Assembly: GCF_020536995.1 (NCBI RefSeq)
Contig: NC_068356.1
Coordinates: forward strand, 21,108,309 to 21,172,308
Length of the DNA stretch: 64,000 nt
Origin: Dreissena polymorpha
Taxonomy: Eukaryota; Mollusca; Bivalvia; Myida; Dreissenidae
Reading direction: 5' to 3'
Shown here: in pieces, positions 23,600 through 34,812 of the stretch
How the letters are laid out: every line of letters begins with the position of its first letter
Position numbering within the stretch: the first letter of the stretch is position 1
Program-made: the position numbers and the translations under genes
Notes under the pieces: model-generated
What the model was told of the DNA's origin: nothing
Seen by the model: the letters and a program-made list of their open reading frames with translations, nothing else
The model's database searches: none

Positions 23600-25080
23600 T
23601 GAATTTAAAATGTAACTCTATTGAAAGTAAATTTACGATTTAAATAACTCAATACTATTTTTTTAATAATTGGTGCTTTTATTTAAATAACATATTAGTA
23701 ATAATAAATGATGATTTACGACGGAATCAATGTAAGATCTTCAATTAAGTTTAATGCTATTAAAAAAAGGTTCTTGTAAAATATTGTAGACATGATTTAT
23801 TTAAAATGATTTCAGTTTAAATATAAAGCGCAATTGTATTTTAGACCACCGAAAATCACTCAATTTCTCAATATATATATATATGAGGTAGTTTGCCAAC
23901 ATATAGTTCTGGCTACCATAACTTTGAATGTCGCTTTTTATGATTTTTGCAATGCGCAACTTTAAAGTCTGTCAATACTATAATAACTGTACGCTGAAGT
24001 TTCTTTAGCTAGCCAACATAATGAATATGTTGCCAAGCTCTTGCCACGTGAAGACCACCTCTTGTAAGAGCCAAATGTTGAATTTCATATTACATATTAC
24101 AATACGTACACCATCAGGGGCCGAGCGCAGAATACGCTACACAAATTGTGGACATCTTTAAATTAAAGGTCAAATTCCGAGTGCGCTTTATATATAACAA
24201 TGTTTTATTATTATTATTTCTTTGTGGTTGAGAAAAACACAAGAAAAAAACACAATATATAACATATAATACGTGTACGTAATTTATAAAAAGAAATATA
24301 ATGATACGCGTTATGTTTTATAATTTTGTTAAGTGTGCGTGCCATTGAACGTAGAGTTAAGGGAAGAGATGCGAACTAAATTACACATAATTAAAAACTG
24401 ATAAAAATGACATCTAACATAACGCCAGCAGACCCGAATGAATACACTGTGTATAAGCAACCTGCTGTGGTGATCCCTATCTTATCAGCTAAATACACAG
24501 GCACCTGGCTATTGTATTGGGATTTTTGGCCAAAATAACTGATTTCATTTTTTGCCTGAACAAATCCGTTGAATAAAAAAATACTAACTGATTAACTTTG
24601 TAATCCGTTTTATTTACCATATATTATAAATAAGACACATTTAAAACATGGATACAATATAATTATATAGGACATATTTGAATCATTTCATTTAAAAAAA
24701 AAGGGGCGTAGTCACATATAAATAAGATACATTTATGACAAACATGATTAAAGAAGGAAAATATATTGGATAAAATTATTATTATTTTTATCTGATACAC
24801 GTTAATTAAGGTTTTTCCAACTAATTGTATAAAAACATATATTAAAAACAAAAAATCATGACCTAAAGATAAACTTTTAATATATAAATTACCTCCCTTG
24901 ATTAGAATATTAATAGGTTGCAAGCCTTGACATTTAATATTAACACTTTGCAAACATCTCTAAATTGATAACATCAACTCCTTACATTTTAATCAGATAA
25001 TATAATTAGTGCCAAACAACTCAATTAATGTACACGCTTATCGACTTAAGGTGCGATAATTCCTATTTATACCAATTTAC
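23600..25080. other. Interior of the large inverted-repeat element; no gene
   Basis: Very AT-rich with no exon. Reading frames are short and low in complexity. Confidence 0.35.
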
Positions 25081-25160
25081 AGAAACCTCCACGGCATTTA
25101 CTATGTAAATCCAATTTACCGAACTTGTCATTTACCGAAACCTCCATAACTAGGCAAAAG

Positions 25161-26098
25161 TAAGTGGTGACAACTTTTTAAAACACAGAGGGAACCCTGA
25201 TTCTTAACCTATCAATAGTGCTAAAATGAAAAATTTAAGTGTGTAAACTATAAAACATGCTCTTGAGCAAAATATGTAGATCTATTTAGAGAAAATAATT
25301 GAGGCTTCAGGGGTTTTAGCCTTATATAACAGAGGCTTATTAAAGGCTGCTTCCCAATTGAACATTTCTTTAAAATCATGCAGTTTTCCCAAAAATCCTA
25401 ACTTCCACCAGCTTTTTCATTTCCCAAAGCAGCAATTTTATGGAGATTTTTTCCCAAAATGAGCAATTTCTTCCCATAATCCATAGGCTATAGGCCAGTT
25501 CATTGTTGTTGTTTTGATTCCTGATTTTCGCGCATGCGCAATGCACTGGTAGTCAAAAGCATTGCTTACATCTAACGCAAAGCATATGGATAACGAGACT
25601 TGTTTAGTCAATAAATCGGAAAGAAACTAAAAAAAACAACACCTAAATAATATTTAAAAAATATAATATTTAGTGCCAAAAGAATGCATTTACACATTTA
25701 TTTGCATTTTAAAAGAACGCGTCATTAGCATCAAAGTAATTAAGATTGTCTGAAGACTGAACGACAGACAATTCGACACAACAAAGAGCTCTATGCATTA
25801 GCCATATAATTATTTGCAGAAAAGTTTCAATAAAAATAATGATACATCTAATTGTAAAATTATAATTATCAATTGCATGCGTAAACTAGAGTAATAAAAA
25901 ATTAGTGATAGCTAGAATGTGTCAGTGTTTCATTGAAAATAAACGTACTACAAAGCCCTATTAAAAGCGAAGTTCATGACGGTATTTGCATGTAATTTTA
26001 ATTTGGATGGGTGTTGTTAGAGAAAGACTTGAGGAATATTAACATTCAACTGAAAAACACAACCTCACATGATGCAACTTGAACTGTGTATTCATGTA
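25161..26098. other. Intergenic; nothing firmly recognised
   Basis: A stretch rich in TTCCCAA words (25340-25480) looks repetitive, but its boundaries are unclear. No exon is seen. Confidence 0.3.
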
Positions 26099-27097
26099 CA
26101 GCGAAAACTCGCTATTAAGACCACTTGTGGGACTTTTCAAAAGTGGTCTTAATAGCGAGGTGGTCTTAATTCTGAGTTTTCATGAATTTGATGGACATAT
26201 AATTACAACAACGTAAATATTCACTGAACTTTTATCTGTTTGCATACAATATAACAGTCATCCGTTTATACATTGTATTTATACATTGTACAAAGATAGT
26301 ATTTCAAGTTTTTCATTAAAGAAGTGTAAATACATGTATATGTACTTTTCATCAAGATCCTTGATGTTTACTTAACGAATGAGTCAATTGTCGTCTGCTT
26401 AGCATTTTGTCGAATAAAAGTCGAGATTTTCTTTTTAGAATAGCTTGAACCCGAGTCTTTCCAATGCCGAATAAATCGTCGTTGAGATTTCCCATCACTT
26501 GCGTCGATCAAATCAATCTTTTCTTTTAAACACAACTCTTTCCGTTTTCGCTTATCCATTTTGACTAACGAAATGGTATAAAAGTCGGTTTTTATATCCA
26601 TCACGAACAAAACCGTGTTACTCAAATATCCTAACTGTTAAATTATTCGCCGTAATAAATCTTTAAAGTGTGTACCAAACAACTAACAATTTACCCATCA
26701 AAGACTCAATAATAATAATAGCTAATTGTCAATCAAGGGTTAAAAATTATAACAAGTGCCGAAAATCTAACACCTGTGTCGCAAATCGATGCCAAAAACC
26801 GTTGTCGTTAATTGTGGTTAATTGGGTCAGAATGGCTTCGTACACAAGCCCGATAGTACCACAACATCAGATCAAGTAAGGTGTGAAAATTACTGGTCGT
26901 TTGGCGGGTGTCAATTAAGAACAATATCGATAATTGGTACTGATTAAAGTGGTCGTAATAGCGGATTAGCGGGTTGGTCGGATTAGTGAGTGTAACGACC
27001 ATTGAAATATAGAAGGAACAAATCGGGACTGAAAAATGGTGGTCGACTTAGCGAGTTAGTCGGAATACCGAGGTGGTCGTAAAGAGAGTTTTCACTG
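26099..27097 (-). mobile_element. Tigger/pogo-type Tc1-mariner element, internally deleted
   Basis: The ends read CAGCGAAAACTCGC and, inverted, CAGTGAAAACTCTC, with TA duplicated at 26097-26098 and 27098-27099. Sub-terminal GTGGTCTTAATAGCGAG words are typical of pogo-like ends. It is 999 bp long against about 2.3-2.8 kb for full Tigger elements. The remaining minus-strand frame joins the start and end of the transposase. Confidence 0.85.
26368..26559 (-). pseudogene. Fused N- and C-terminal remnant of a Tigger transposase
   Basis: It starts MDKRKRKELCLKEKIDLID, matching the CENP-B/pogo helix-turn-helix start, and ends with TTIDSFVK, the usual Tigger tail. The whole DDE catalytic core between them is missing. 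The first ATG of the family pattern (26559) was chosen over an in-frame ATG 22 codons upstream, because the added residues are unlike the family. Confidence 0.75.
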
Positions 27098-27099
27098 TA

Positions 27100-28349
27100 T
27101 TTTGTAAACTCGTTACTAGTGATCGAGTATGAGTGAAAACTATCAAACATTTAACACACACACACACACAACATAATATATATACATATATAATACAATA
27201 TATACATATTGTTTCATTATTATTTACCCCCATTGATGTCAAACGTAATTTCTTGTTTTTATGATGTATTTCGTGCATTGCCGTAACATTACATCTTCAT
27301 ACGGAATGACGTATTTATAATTAACCGATGCCCGCTAAATACGTTAAATATTTTTTATTTACATTGTATAATTCATAAATACTTTTTTTATATAAATAAA
27401 ACGGGCTTGTATCTTTACCGTGTTCAATTTCCGATAATCTATAGACTTCAAATTTGTACAATAGGTACCGTAACATATCTAATTTAAGCAACTGTTAAGT
27501 ATGTCGGCGATAAATTTATTCAACCAAATACCTATTTACTTAATACTACCAGAATGAAGACATGGTGGCATCATCAATTGCGTTTAATGACCAGACTGTC
27601 ATATCTGCCACCTAGTGTGATTTATGACACCATGTTGTTAGTTAGGTCTGGACAATATCTGATCAAAACGAGATAATCGGATTAGGCAGAACAAAGGGGC
27701 AATTAAACACCGGAATACAAAGGCTTAAATGATTTTAAGATTGATACAATCAAATGAAAACTATTGCATTTTATTTAATTAAATGTTTATTTAATGTGTC
27801 AACATGTTAGTTTTCCTGGACCAGGGTAAAGGTCCCTGCCCAGACAAATACCATTATGGTAATTTGTTAATGTTTTTCATTTGGAATTGATCTATTTATT
27901 CATTGTGTTCAATCTTATTTGTTTCAGTAGCGAAGAACAACTTGTTGGCATGTTGAAAAATAAAATCTAAATATAATCGTTTAAATATAACCAATCACGC
28001 TCTATTTCTCCCCATTGATTGTATCTTTCTTTTGACTACCAATGTAGCCCGGATGTAAACACACAGGTGCGCGTGACGTCACTCATGAACTGGTCTATGG
28101 CCTTTTCCCAATGAAGCGACGAAAACCCCTGGGCTTACATGATTATTAGATGATTCACTTATTTAGTATAATGTAACCTAATGTAAATGAGGATGTAAAT
28201 TACACAGAACTCTTATCAAATGGCATTCAATGACTCAATGCCATTCATTGGCAGCCTGAAATAATATTACAAATGATTGAAAATATCACAGTATCATCAA
28301 TTTAGAACTAACATAAGTTATAAAACGGTCTATTCCGTTCCTTCTGCAG
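27100..28349. other. Intergenic; microsatellites only
   Basis: It contains a short (AC)n run near 27158 and AT-rich sequence. No gene is seen apart from the possible exon that starts at 28350. Confidence 0.35.
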
Positions 28350-28428
28350 CCAGGATGCTGACAGTGACAGCCGAAACGAAACCAGTGACACAGACGGTTC
28401 TTACAGTTTCAAAAATGCCCCAAAGTGA
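28350..28428 (+). CDS. Possible terminal coding exon, acidic C-terminus, gene unknown
   Basis: After the acceptor TCCGTTCCTTCTGCAG the frame reads QDADSDSRNETSDTDG, then SYSFKNAPK and a stop at 28426-28428. The composition is protein-like and the acceptor is strong. No upstream exon was identified, so the call is weak. Other frames through the same DNA are also open. Confidence 0.25.
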
Positions 28429-28789
28429 AAAATACAAAACGGTTACACTATCACTTACTTTATCATTATTACCTCGAAAATATCAACAAAAAGCTTACCT
28501 GTCAGCGTCAATTGTAAATGTTTTATATTGATTTTGCAATTTCGAAATTAGTTCAGGAAATATCTGAGGAGTTATGCCCCTTTTACAGTATTATTATCAC
28601 GAATATTTTTGTTGGTCACGTCTATTTGGATTTGAAAAAAGCAAAATAGCATGCATTGTGTCACACCGGTCTTATTGACCTGTGTGAATGCGCGCTAAGC
28701 ATTGTGGGAAACGGACTTTTTTCCATCATGGCGTAGTGACGTCACCATCTATGTATAGAATGAAATAGCATGCCTTCATTCACAACTCC

Positions 28790-28910
28790 CTGATCCATCC
28801 ATCCATCCCTCCATCCATCCATCCAAAGTCATATACAATATTTTATAGGTCTTTGATCCATCTATCAATCCACCCACCCACCCACCCATCCATCCATTTA
28901 TCAAGCCAGC
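28790..28910 (+). repeat. (CCAT)n / (CCAC)n microsatellite
   Basis: Two imperfect tetranucleotide runs, CCATCCATCC near 28796-28835 and CCACCCACCC near 28870-28897. Confidence 0.9.
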
Positions 28911-29556
28911 CGTACACACAACTCCTTTAACTATGCCTTACGGCGGTATTCTTGGATATGCGATACTACTTAGTCTAGTTTCAAACACATTCTAGAAATC
29001 ATACATGTATTATTAACATTTAAAACGTTAGGCATCTATAAAGCACAAGCTTCAGGTGGGAAGGAGTAGCGTTTTTCAGGTGACCCTTCTAAGTAAATCC
29101 ATACTAAGTATAGCAATTTCTTCTTTTTTGTTATTCATTTAGTCAAAGCAAATGCGTAGGTCTATCTTAAAGTACCTCTGTAAATGTTAAAATCATTTGT
29201 TAAAACTATGTGTTCAACTCTACAAAGACAAATATGAACTACTTTTCAAAACCCGTGCGCTCAAGTTTACAATTCGACCAATCATAAAAGAGGTGAAAGT
29301 TAACTTCGCTCAGAAATATATTTTTAAAAAGGTATAGTAACTTCGAACCTGGATAAATTTGCGTCATAAATTCAACATTTAATTCAAAATTAAAATTAGC
29401 CAAAACTTACAATACGAGCAAGTTTCCGTATTGCTAACATGGCATGGTACTTAATTATTATTATTGAATCATCAGAAGAAACAATAACATAACGATTCGG
29501 TACCGGTTTATTTTATGAACAACGTTGACGACATATTAACGTCATACAATCAAAGT

Positions 29557-29614
29557 CACGTGACGTAAGCAAACATGTAAATATAACTAGTAATTGACGT
29601 CGTTGCTAGGTAAC
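29557..29614 (+). promoter_or_regulatory. Promoter cluster: E-box, CRE-like site and RFX X-box
   Basis: CACGTG (29557-29562) overlaps TGACGTAA (29561-29568), an E-box fused to a CRE-like site. GTTGCTAGGTAAC at 29602-29614 fits the RFX X-box palindrome (GTTNCC/T...GGNAAC). It lies about 40 bp upstream of the preferred start codon of the downstream gene. RFX X-boxes mark many cilia genes; the link is inferred. Confidence 0.4.
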
Positions 29615-29651
29615 TGAAAACCGGATGGCTATATATATCTGCTGTTTGAAA

Positions 29652-30253
29652 ATGGGCTGTTTCAAAAAACTTGTTCCAAGATTTATGCGATTCTGCTTTG
29701 CTAGGAACGCAAACGCCGAACTTGCGTTCGACACAGACATCTGTTTGCCGGGTCACACTCTGTATTTTTCAATACCCGAAAGTCTTGCAAAGGATTTTTT
29801 CGCATGTGAACCAGAGGATGCCGCAATCGGACTGCGGGAGTACATGTTCTTGTACAAATTCGAGACCAAGAACTTGGTCGCAAAACCTGACGTGTCGTAT
29901 AAATTCGCGACCTACTACCTTGGGGATGTGTCAATGAAGGGGTGGGTTCCAGATAACAAGAAATATAATGTATCGAGGAAACAGACGGGAAGAATGCAGC
30001 CATACATAATAGGAGGTAAGTTTGTAAGTCAGACGCATAGATCTTATGAATGAACATAATTTTACCTAAATGAAAAATGTTATGCATTTTCATCTGCAAA
30101 TACAAAGGACCGAGTCTAACATTAATGTAATAACATTAATTGGCTGATTTTGTTATCGTAAATAAGTGCCTTTTAGTCAGATCGTGCATAATCGTTGGTA
30201 CTCATATGTATATAACATGTTCATACGATTGGATAATTGTAAGTTAGGCCAAC

Positions 30254-30296
<43 letters not shown>

Positions 30297-33200
30297 TTGG
30301 ATAGTCATACATTTCGTATGCTCACCGAAATCGGGGATCCTTTAGTCGCATTAAATTTTAAGGTATTCATGAAACTTTATATAAAACATTTCTATAGAAT
30401 TTACATTCGCACATTTACAAGTCGCGCTTTTCAATTAATGTGTATGGACCCATGGTTTCATGCAGAATGTCAGGGCATGAGTTCACTTACATATCAGTAT
30501 CATTGTGATCACTCAAATGAACCGTGGCAATGTACAAACTGTGGTGTATTTCATTTTAACTCTACTTTCTTTGATCACACAAAGTCTATGCAATCAGATC
30601 ATTCATTATCACATGTCAGTACAGACAACTCATCCGTCCTTACATGTATGCAATCCCCAGGCTCTGGGCAGCAAGCACCCTTACACTGTAGCACACCAGT
30701 CAGTAAACAAACATGCATAACTACAAACTCTCAATCTATGAGACACAACAAATTACCAACTCACAAATCACAGTATGTACAGCACTTAAAAATTGTGACT
30801 GTAAACTGTCAGACTGTTAAGAAGAAAAATTTAGCTTTCCAATCTATGCTAGCTACTGTAAAACCTGATGTTGTTTTGTGTAATGAATCATGGCTCAAGC
30901 CTAAAATAAAAAATTCAAAAGTGTTTCCATCTGATAACGATGTTTACAGAAATGATCGAAAAGGCAGGACAGGAGGCGGGGTTTTTGTACTGGTTTCAAA
31001 TAAGTTTAGAAGTCATGCTCCTGTGGAGGTAAAATCTTCATCTTAAGTTATTTGGGTAAATATAAAGCAAAATGGTAAAAAAGACCTGCTGGTCTGCAGT
31101 GCATACCGACCTGACAGGGATTTTACATGTATAGACGAGCTGGATCGTACCATCAGTCTGACTGATAAATTAAATAGTACAACCCTAATTGGGGGCGATT
31201 TTAACCTTGGGGAAATCAATTGGAAAAATAAAACTGTAGACTCTAATGCTTCACACCTAGAAGAATGTAACAAAATTTTAAACTTTGCAGATACTCATTC
31301 ATTAGACCAAATAGTTGATGAACCAACAAGACTATCTAATACCACTAAGAAATGCCTTGACCTGTTTTTCTTGTCTAATCCTTCTTTAGCCGAAACAGTT
31401 AAGGTCATTCCAGGTTTTAGTGATTACTGCATCCCTTTTGTTGATATTTTATCTTCTGCTAGAATAAATCGGAATGAGAAACGGAAAATACTTCTGTTTG
31501 ACAAGGCTAACTGGTCGGAAATAAAAAACTGGTTTAATAAATTTTATAGATGTAAACAATATTAGTGATATGAATGTCCAGCAGCTTTGGGACAAATTCA
31601 AAGTCTGTCTTAACACACTTGTTGAAAAATACATACCAACTAAAACTGTTTCTGGCAAGCAGCATCTACCATGGCTGAATTCTGACATTAAAAAGCTAAT
31701 GAAAAAACGTGACCGGACTTATAGCAAAATGAAAAAGACTAAAAATTACACTTTACTTCTAAAAATTAAGAAGATCAGATCATCCATACAAAAGAAAATT
31801 CGTAACTCTTACTGGGACTACATGAACAACATAATATGTGATGAAACAGAACATAAACATGGGACAACTAAACGTTTTGGGGGTTTCATAAAAAGCTTAA
31901 AAAATGACTCCTGTGGTGTAGCACCTTTGAGGGATGATGGGGTCTTAAAATCTAACCCCAAGGAAAAAGCTGAAGTCTTAAGTAAACAATTTTCTTCTGT
32001 TTTTACTAATGACACAAACAGCTCATATCCAGATCTTAGTAATAGCCCGTATAAAAACATGCCATCAATTAATATTACGGTAAATGGTGTTAAGAAACTC
32101 CTACTCAAACTGAATCCTTACAAGGCCGCAGGGCCAGACGAAATCAAACCCAGAATCTTACGGGAATGTGCAAATGAAATTGCACCTATTTTTACAATTC
32201 TTTTTAACAAATCACTTATTTCTGGTACTGTCCCTTCTGACTGGTCCATGGCTTTTGTAGCTCCTATTTTAAAAAAAGGTGAAAAGTACCAAGCTAGTAA
32301 TTATAGACCAGTCTCTTTAACATGTATTGCTTGTAAATTGCTGGAGCATATCGTTGTTAGTAACATCTTAGACCATCTTGACAACATTAATATCCTGGTG
32401 GACAACCAACATGGCTTTCGAGCCCGGCGGTCTTGCGAAACCCAACTTGTGGGCTTTATCCATGACTTAGCTTCTACCATGCAGAGAGACCAGATGGATG
32501 TTGCCATCATGGATTTTAGCAAAGCCTACGATGTTGTACACCACGGTAGATTGTTGCTGAAACTAGCCCATTATGGCATCACGGGCACTACACACTCTTG
32601 GATTAAAGCTTTTCTTGGTAACCGTACTCAACAGGTTGTTGTAGATAGGGCAACTTCCACCATGGCCCCTGTAATTTCTGGCGTACCCCAGGGATCAGTT
32701 CTTGGGCCTCTTCTGTTTCTGCTCTACATTAATGATCTACCTTCGTCTGTGAAGTCAAACGTCCGTCTATTTGCGGATTACTGTGTCATGTACAGATCCA
32801 TAAAAACTTTGGCTGACACTATTCAGTTTCAGAGAGATCTAGATAGTCTATCATTGTGGGAGCTGAAATGGAAGATGTCTTTTAACATAGAAAAATGTCA
32901 TATCATGCATGTTACGAGAAACCGTAAACCATTAAAAACAGCCTACACTCTTCAAAATCAACCTCTGTCTGTTGTAAACCAAGCCACCTATCTTGGCGTT
33001 GAAGTAAGCTCAACTTTAAACTGGTCACCTCACGTAAATAAAATTAGTAGTAAAGCAAGCCAGAGCTAAGGTTTCTTAAAACGAAACATTCATTCCTCTA
33101 AAATGGAAACTAAGGCAGCGGCATATAACAGCATTGTTAGACCATCCTTGGAATATTGCTCTAGTGTGTGTGACCCTTACCATCAGAAAGATATTGATAA

Positions 33201-34598
33201 AATTGAAAATGTTCAGCGTCAAGCTGCCAGATTTGTAACAAATAATTACAGCAAGACACCGGGCACGGTCACAAATATAATTAAGGATTTGAATTGGAAT
33301 ACCTTGCAATCAAGAAGACAACAAGCTAGACTCATTTTGTTCTATAAAATAGTACTTCATGTTGATGTCAATCCCCTTCACTATCTCACTCCATACATTA
33401 GACACTCACGCCATCACCATCACATGGCATACCAAATACCACCAAGTACAGCTGATTGCCACAAATTTTCTTTCTTTCCAAAAACAGTTGTACAGTGGAA
33501 CACACTTCCATCTTATGTAGTCAGCGCTTTTACGATCCCTGGATTTAAATCAGTGCTGTCTACATCAGTGTTCCTTCCTTAGATCACATGATTCTGCTTT
33601 TATCCTGTTTTTAACTCGACTAATATTCTCACTACATGCACAGTTGTATATGTATATATTTAAGTCTTAAGGGCTTAAGGTGTTAGGTTTTGCACCTTTT
33701 TTATCACTGTTGATAGAATTTTCCTGAGTGGATTGAGTAACTCGGGAAACCTATCAAAGCTTTTTCTTTTTAACCCCCCACGCATGGCCATAATGTATCA
33801 GTATTGAACATAGCCATTATTATAAAAGAAGAAGAAAGAAGACGAAGGACTTATTTCCCATTAATTAATAATAATTCGATATTGTCAGGTCATTTACCAG
33901 TGATATTCGAGGTTGTTATTGACATTTCAATTTATTTTTTCCGCGCAAGACTTCGACCACTTTGATAACAATTTTAAAACGTGTATGCAGCACAAGCTGG
34001 GTATGCACATATTGTCACATCATTTTGTTCCAATACCAGGCCGATAACATGTCATTGGTATAGTCTGTTGACTATTAAATATAGATTCTATTTTATTGAT
34101 CCCATGCCCGTATTAACTCATACGTTGCCAAAAACTCAATCAGTTGTAATAATATCATTGTAAGAAAATATTCTCACGTATAGACCACAAAGTGTAATTT
34201 AATCATGCACTTCTGCTGTGCACAATAAGGTCTCATCTGTGTAATGAATTAATTATCCGCTTTGCGACTAGGACTTCCTCTGTACGCTCCTTAAGACACG
34301 TTCTGGAATGTGTTTCAGTTGTCCTATGTAATATATACATTCATTCAATATACACATCGATGGTTATCCATAAACGATGGGGAAAATTTTACCAAATTCT
34401 TTAATTGCAGACACCTCTTCCGCCTCTTCATCCTCTTCATCGTGCTCCAACGATGTGGTACAGCGTTCCACTCACCAGACTCCCAAACAGATGTCCCTAA
34501 CATGTGGTACAGCGTTCCACTCACCAGACTCCCAAACAGATGTCCCTAACATGTGGTACAGCGTTCCACTCACCAGACTCCCAAACAGATGTCCCTAA
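29652..34598 (+). CDS. Unrecognised two-exon gene with LINE-bearing intron and minisatellite exon
   Basis: Exon 1 (29652-30015) encodes MGCFKKLVPRFMRFCFARNA, further text such as CLPGHTLYFSIPES, and RMQPYIIG. It ends at GGAG|GTAAGT in phase 1. The start was placed at ATG 29652 because AAAATGG is a good Kozak context and the weaker upstream ATG (29625) adds only nine residues. Gly2-Cys3 with basic residues suggests N-myristoylation and palmitoylation, so membrane anchoring. The next acceptor in matching phase is TTTAATTGCAG at 34409, opening a Ser-rich segment (DTSSASSSSSSCSND) that runs into a 49-bp tandem array. The frame ends at a stop in the third unit (34596-34598). I recognise no domain. 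The exon 1-2 link rests on phase and splice signals only. Confidence 0.45.
30258..30294. repeat. (AT)n microsatellite
   Basis: An uninterrupted TA repeat in the first intron of the unrecognised gene. Just after it, codons reading TEIGDPLVALNFK (30325-30363) end at AAG|GTATTC, but their phase does not fit exon 1. Confidence 0.9.
30427..33582 (+). pseudogene. LINE ORF2-like endonuclease-reverse transcriptase, inactive
   Basis: The endonuclease part shows LKIVTVNCQT, DVVLCNESWL and GGVFVLV, later SAYRPDRDF, LIGGDFNLG and the terminal SDYCIPFVD (family SDHxxI). The RT part shows NYRPVSLTCIACKLLEHIV, AIMDFSKAYDVV, GVPQGSVLGPLLFLLYINDL and FADYCVMYR. The catalytic FADD is changed to FADY at about 32776. 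In-frame stops stand at 31044-31046 and 33067-33069, and a one-base shift lies near 31550 between KFYRCKQY and the MNVQQLWDKF segment. The His at the endonuclease end is Tyr (SDYC). It cannot move itself. Divergence looks moderate, not ancient. Confidence 0.85.
30427..33840 (+). mobile_element. CR1/Jockey-group LINE, 5'-truncated and decayed
   Basis: In order: the second half of a PHD-like finger (WFHAECQG, WQCTNCG), a linker, an APE-type endonuclease and a reverse transcriptase, followed by a short 3' region ending in GAA-rich sequence. It sits in the same orientation as, and within, the intron of the unrecognised gene (30016-34409). The start is approximate because the finger lacks its first half. 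Confidence 0.8.
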
Positions 34599-34812
34599 CA
34601 TGTGGTACAGCGTTCCACTCACCAGACTCCCAAACAGATGTCCCTAACATGTGGTACAGCGTTCCACTCACCAGACTCCCAAACAGATGTCCCTAACATG
34701 TGGTACAGCGTTCCACTCACCAGACTCCCAAACAGATGTCCCTAACATGTGGTACACCTCTAAAGCTGATCCGAGCACCAAGCCTCGTCGACATATCCAT
34801 TTAAAACGTTGA
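34410..34812 (+). CDS. Exon with 49-bp minisatellite, alternative C-terminus downstream
   Basis: Downstream of the array, codons from 34747 read MWYTSKADPSTKPRRHIHLK and stop at 34810-34812, a plausible basic C-terminus. The upstream frame and this frame differ by one base in the present six-unit array. Two full units between them would connect them without a stop; the third unit always brings TAA in the frame entered from exon 1. So the present array length predicts a truncated tail. Confidence 0.35.
34453..34757 (+). repeat. 49-bp minisatellite, six full units plus partial
   Basis: ATGTGGTAC recurs at 34453, 34502, 34551, 34600, 34649, 34698 and 34747. Units are almost identical, which indicates very recent expansion. 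Because 49 = 3x16+1, each unit is read in a different frame. Confidence 0.95.

Larger units (their letters stand above)
20917..25152. mobile_element. Large inverted-repeat element, about 80-bp ends
   Basis: The left end (TGGAGGTTTCGGTAAATGAC, then AATTGGATTTATATAGTAAA, resuming after the inserted hAT-like copy) is inverted at about 25081-25148. The same word GGCAAAAG lies outside both ends (20909-20916 and 25153-25160) and could be an 8-bp target duplication. No transposase was recognised. A long TIR with an 8-9 bp duplication would suit a Mutator-like element, but this is uncertain. Confidence 0.55.

Noticed and set aside
30297-30426. TEIGDPLVALNFK as an exon of the unrecognised gene
   Set aside because: It is protein-like and followed by a donor, but the only acceptor gives a phase that does not fit exon 1, and the upstream tract is an AT microsatellite. 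Left as a note only.
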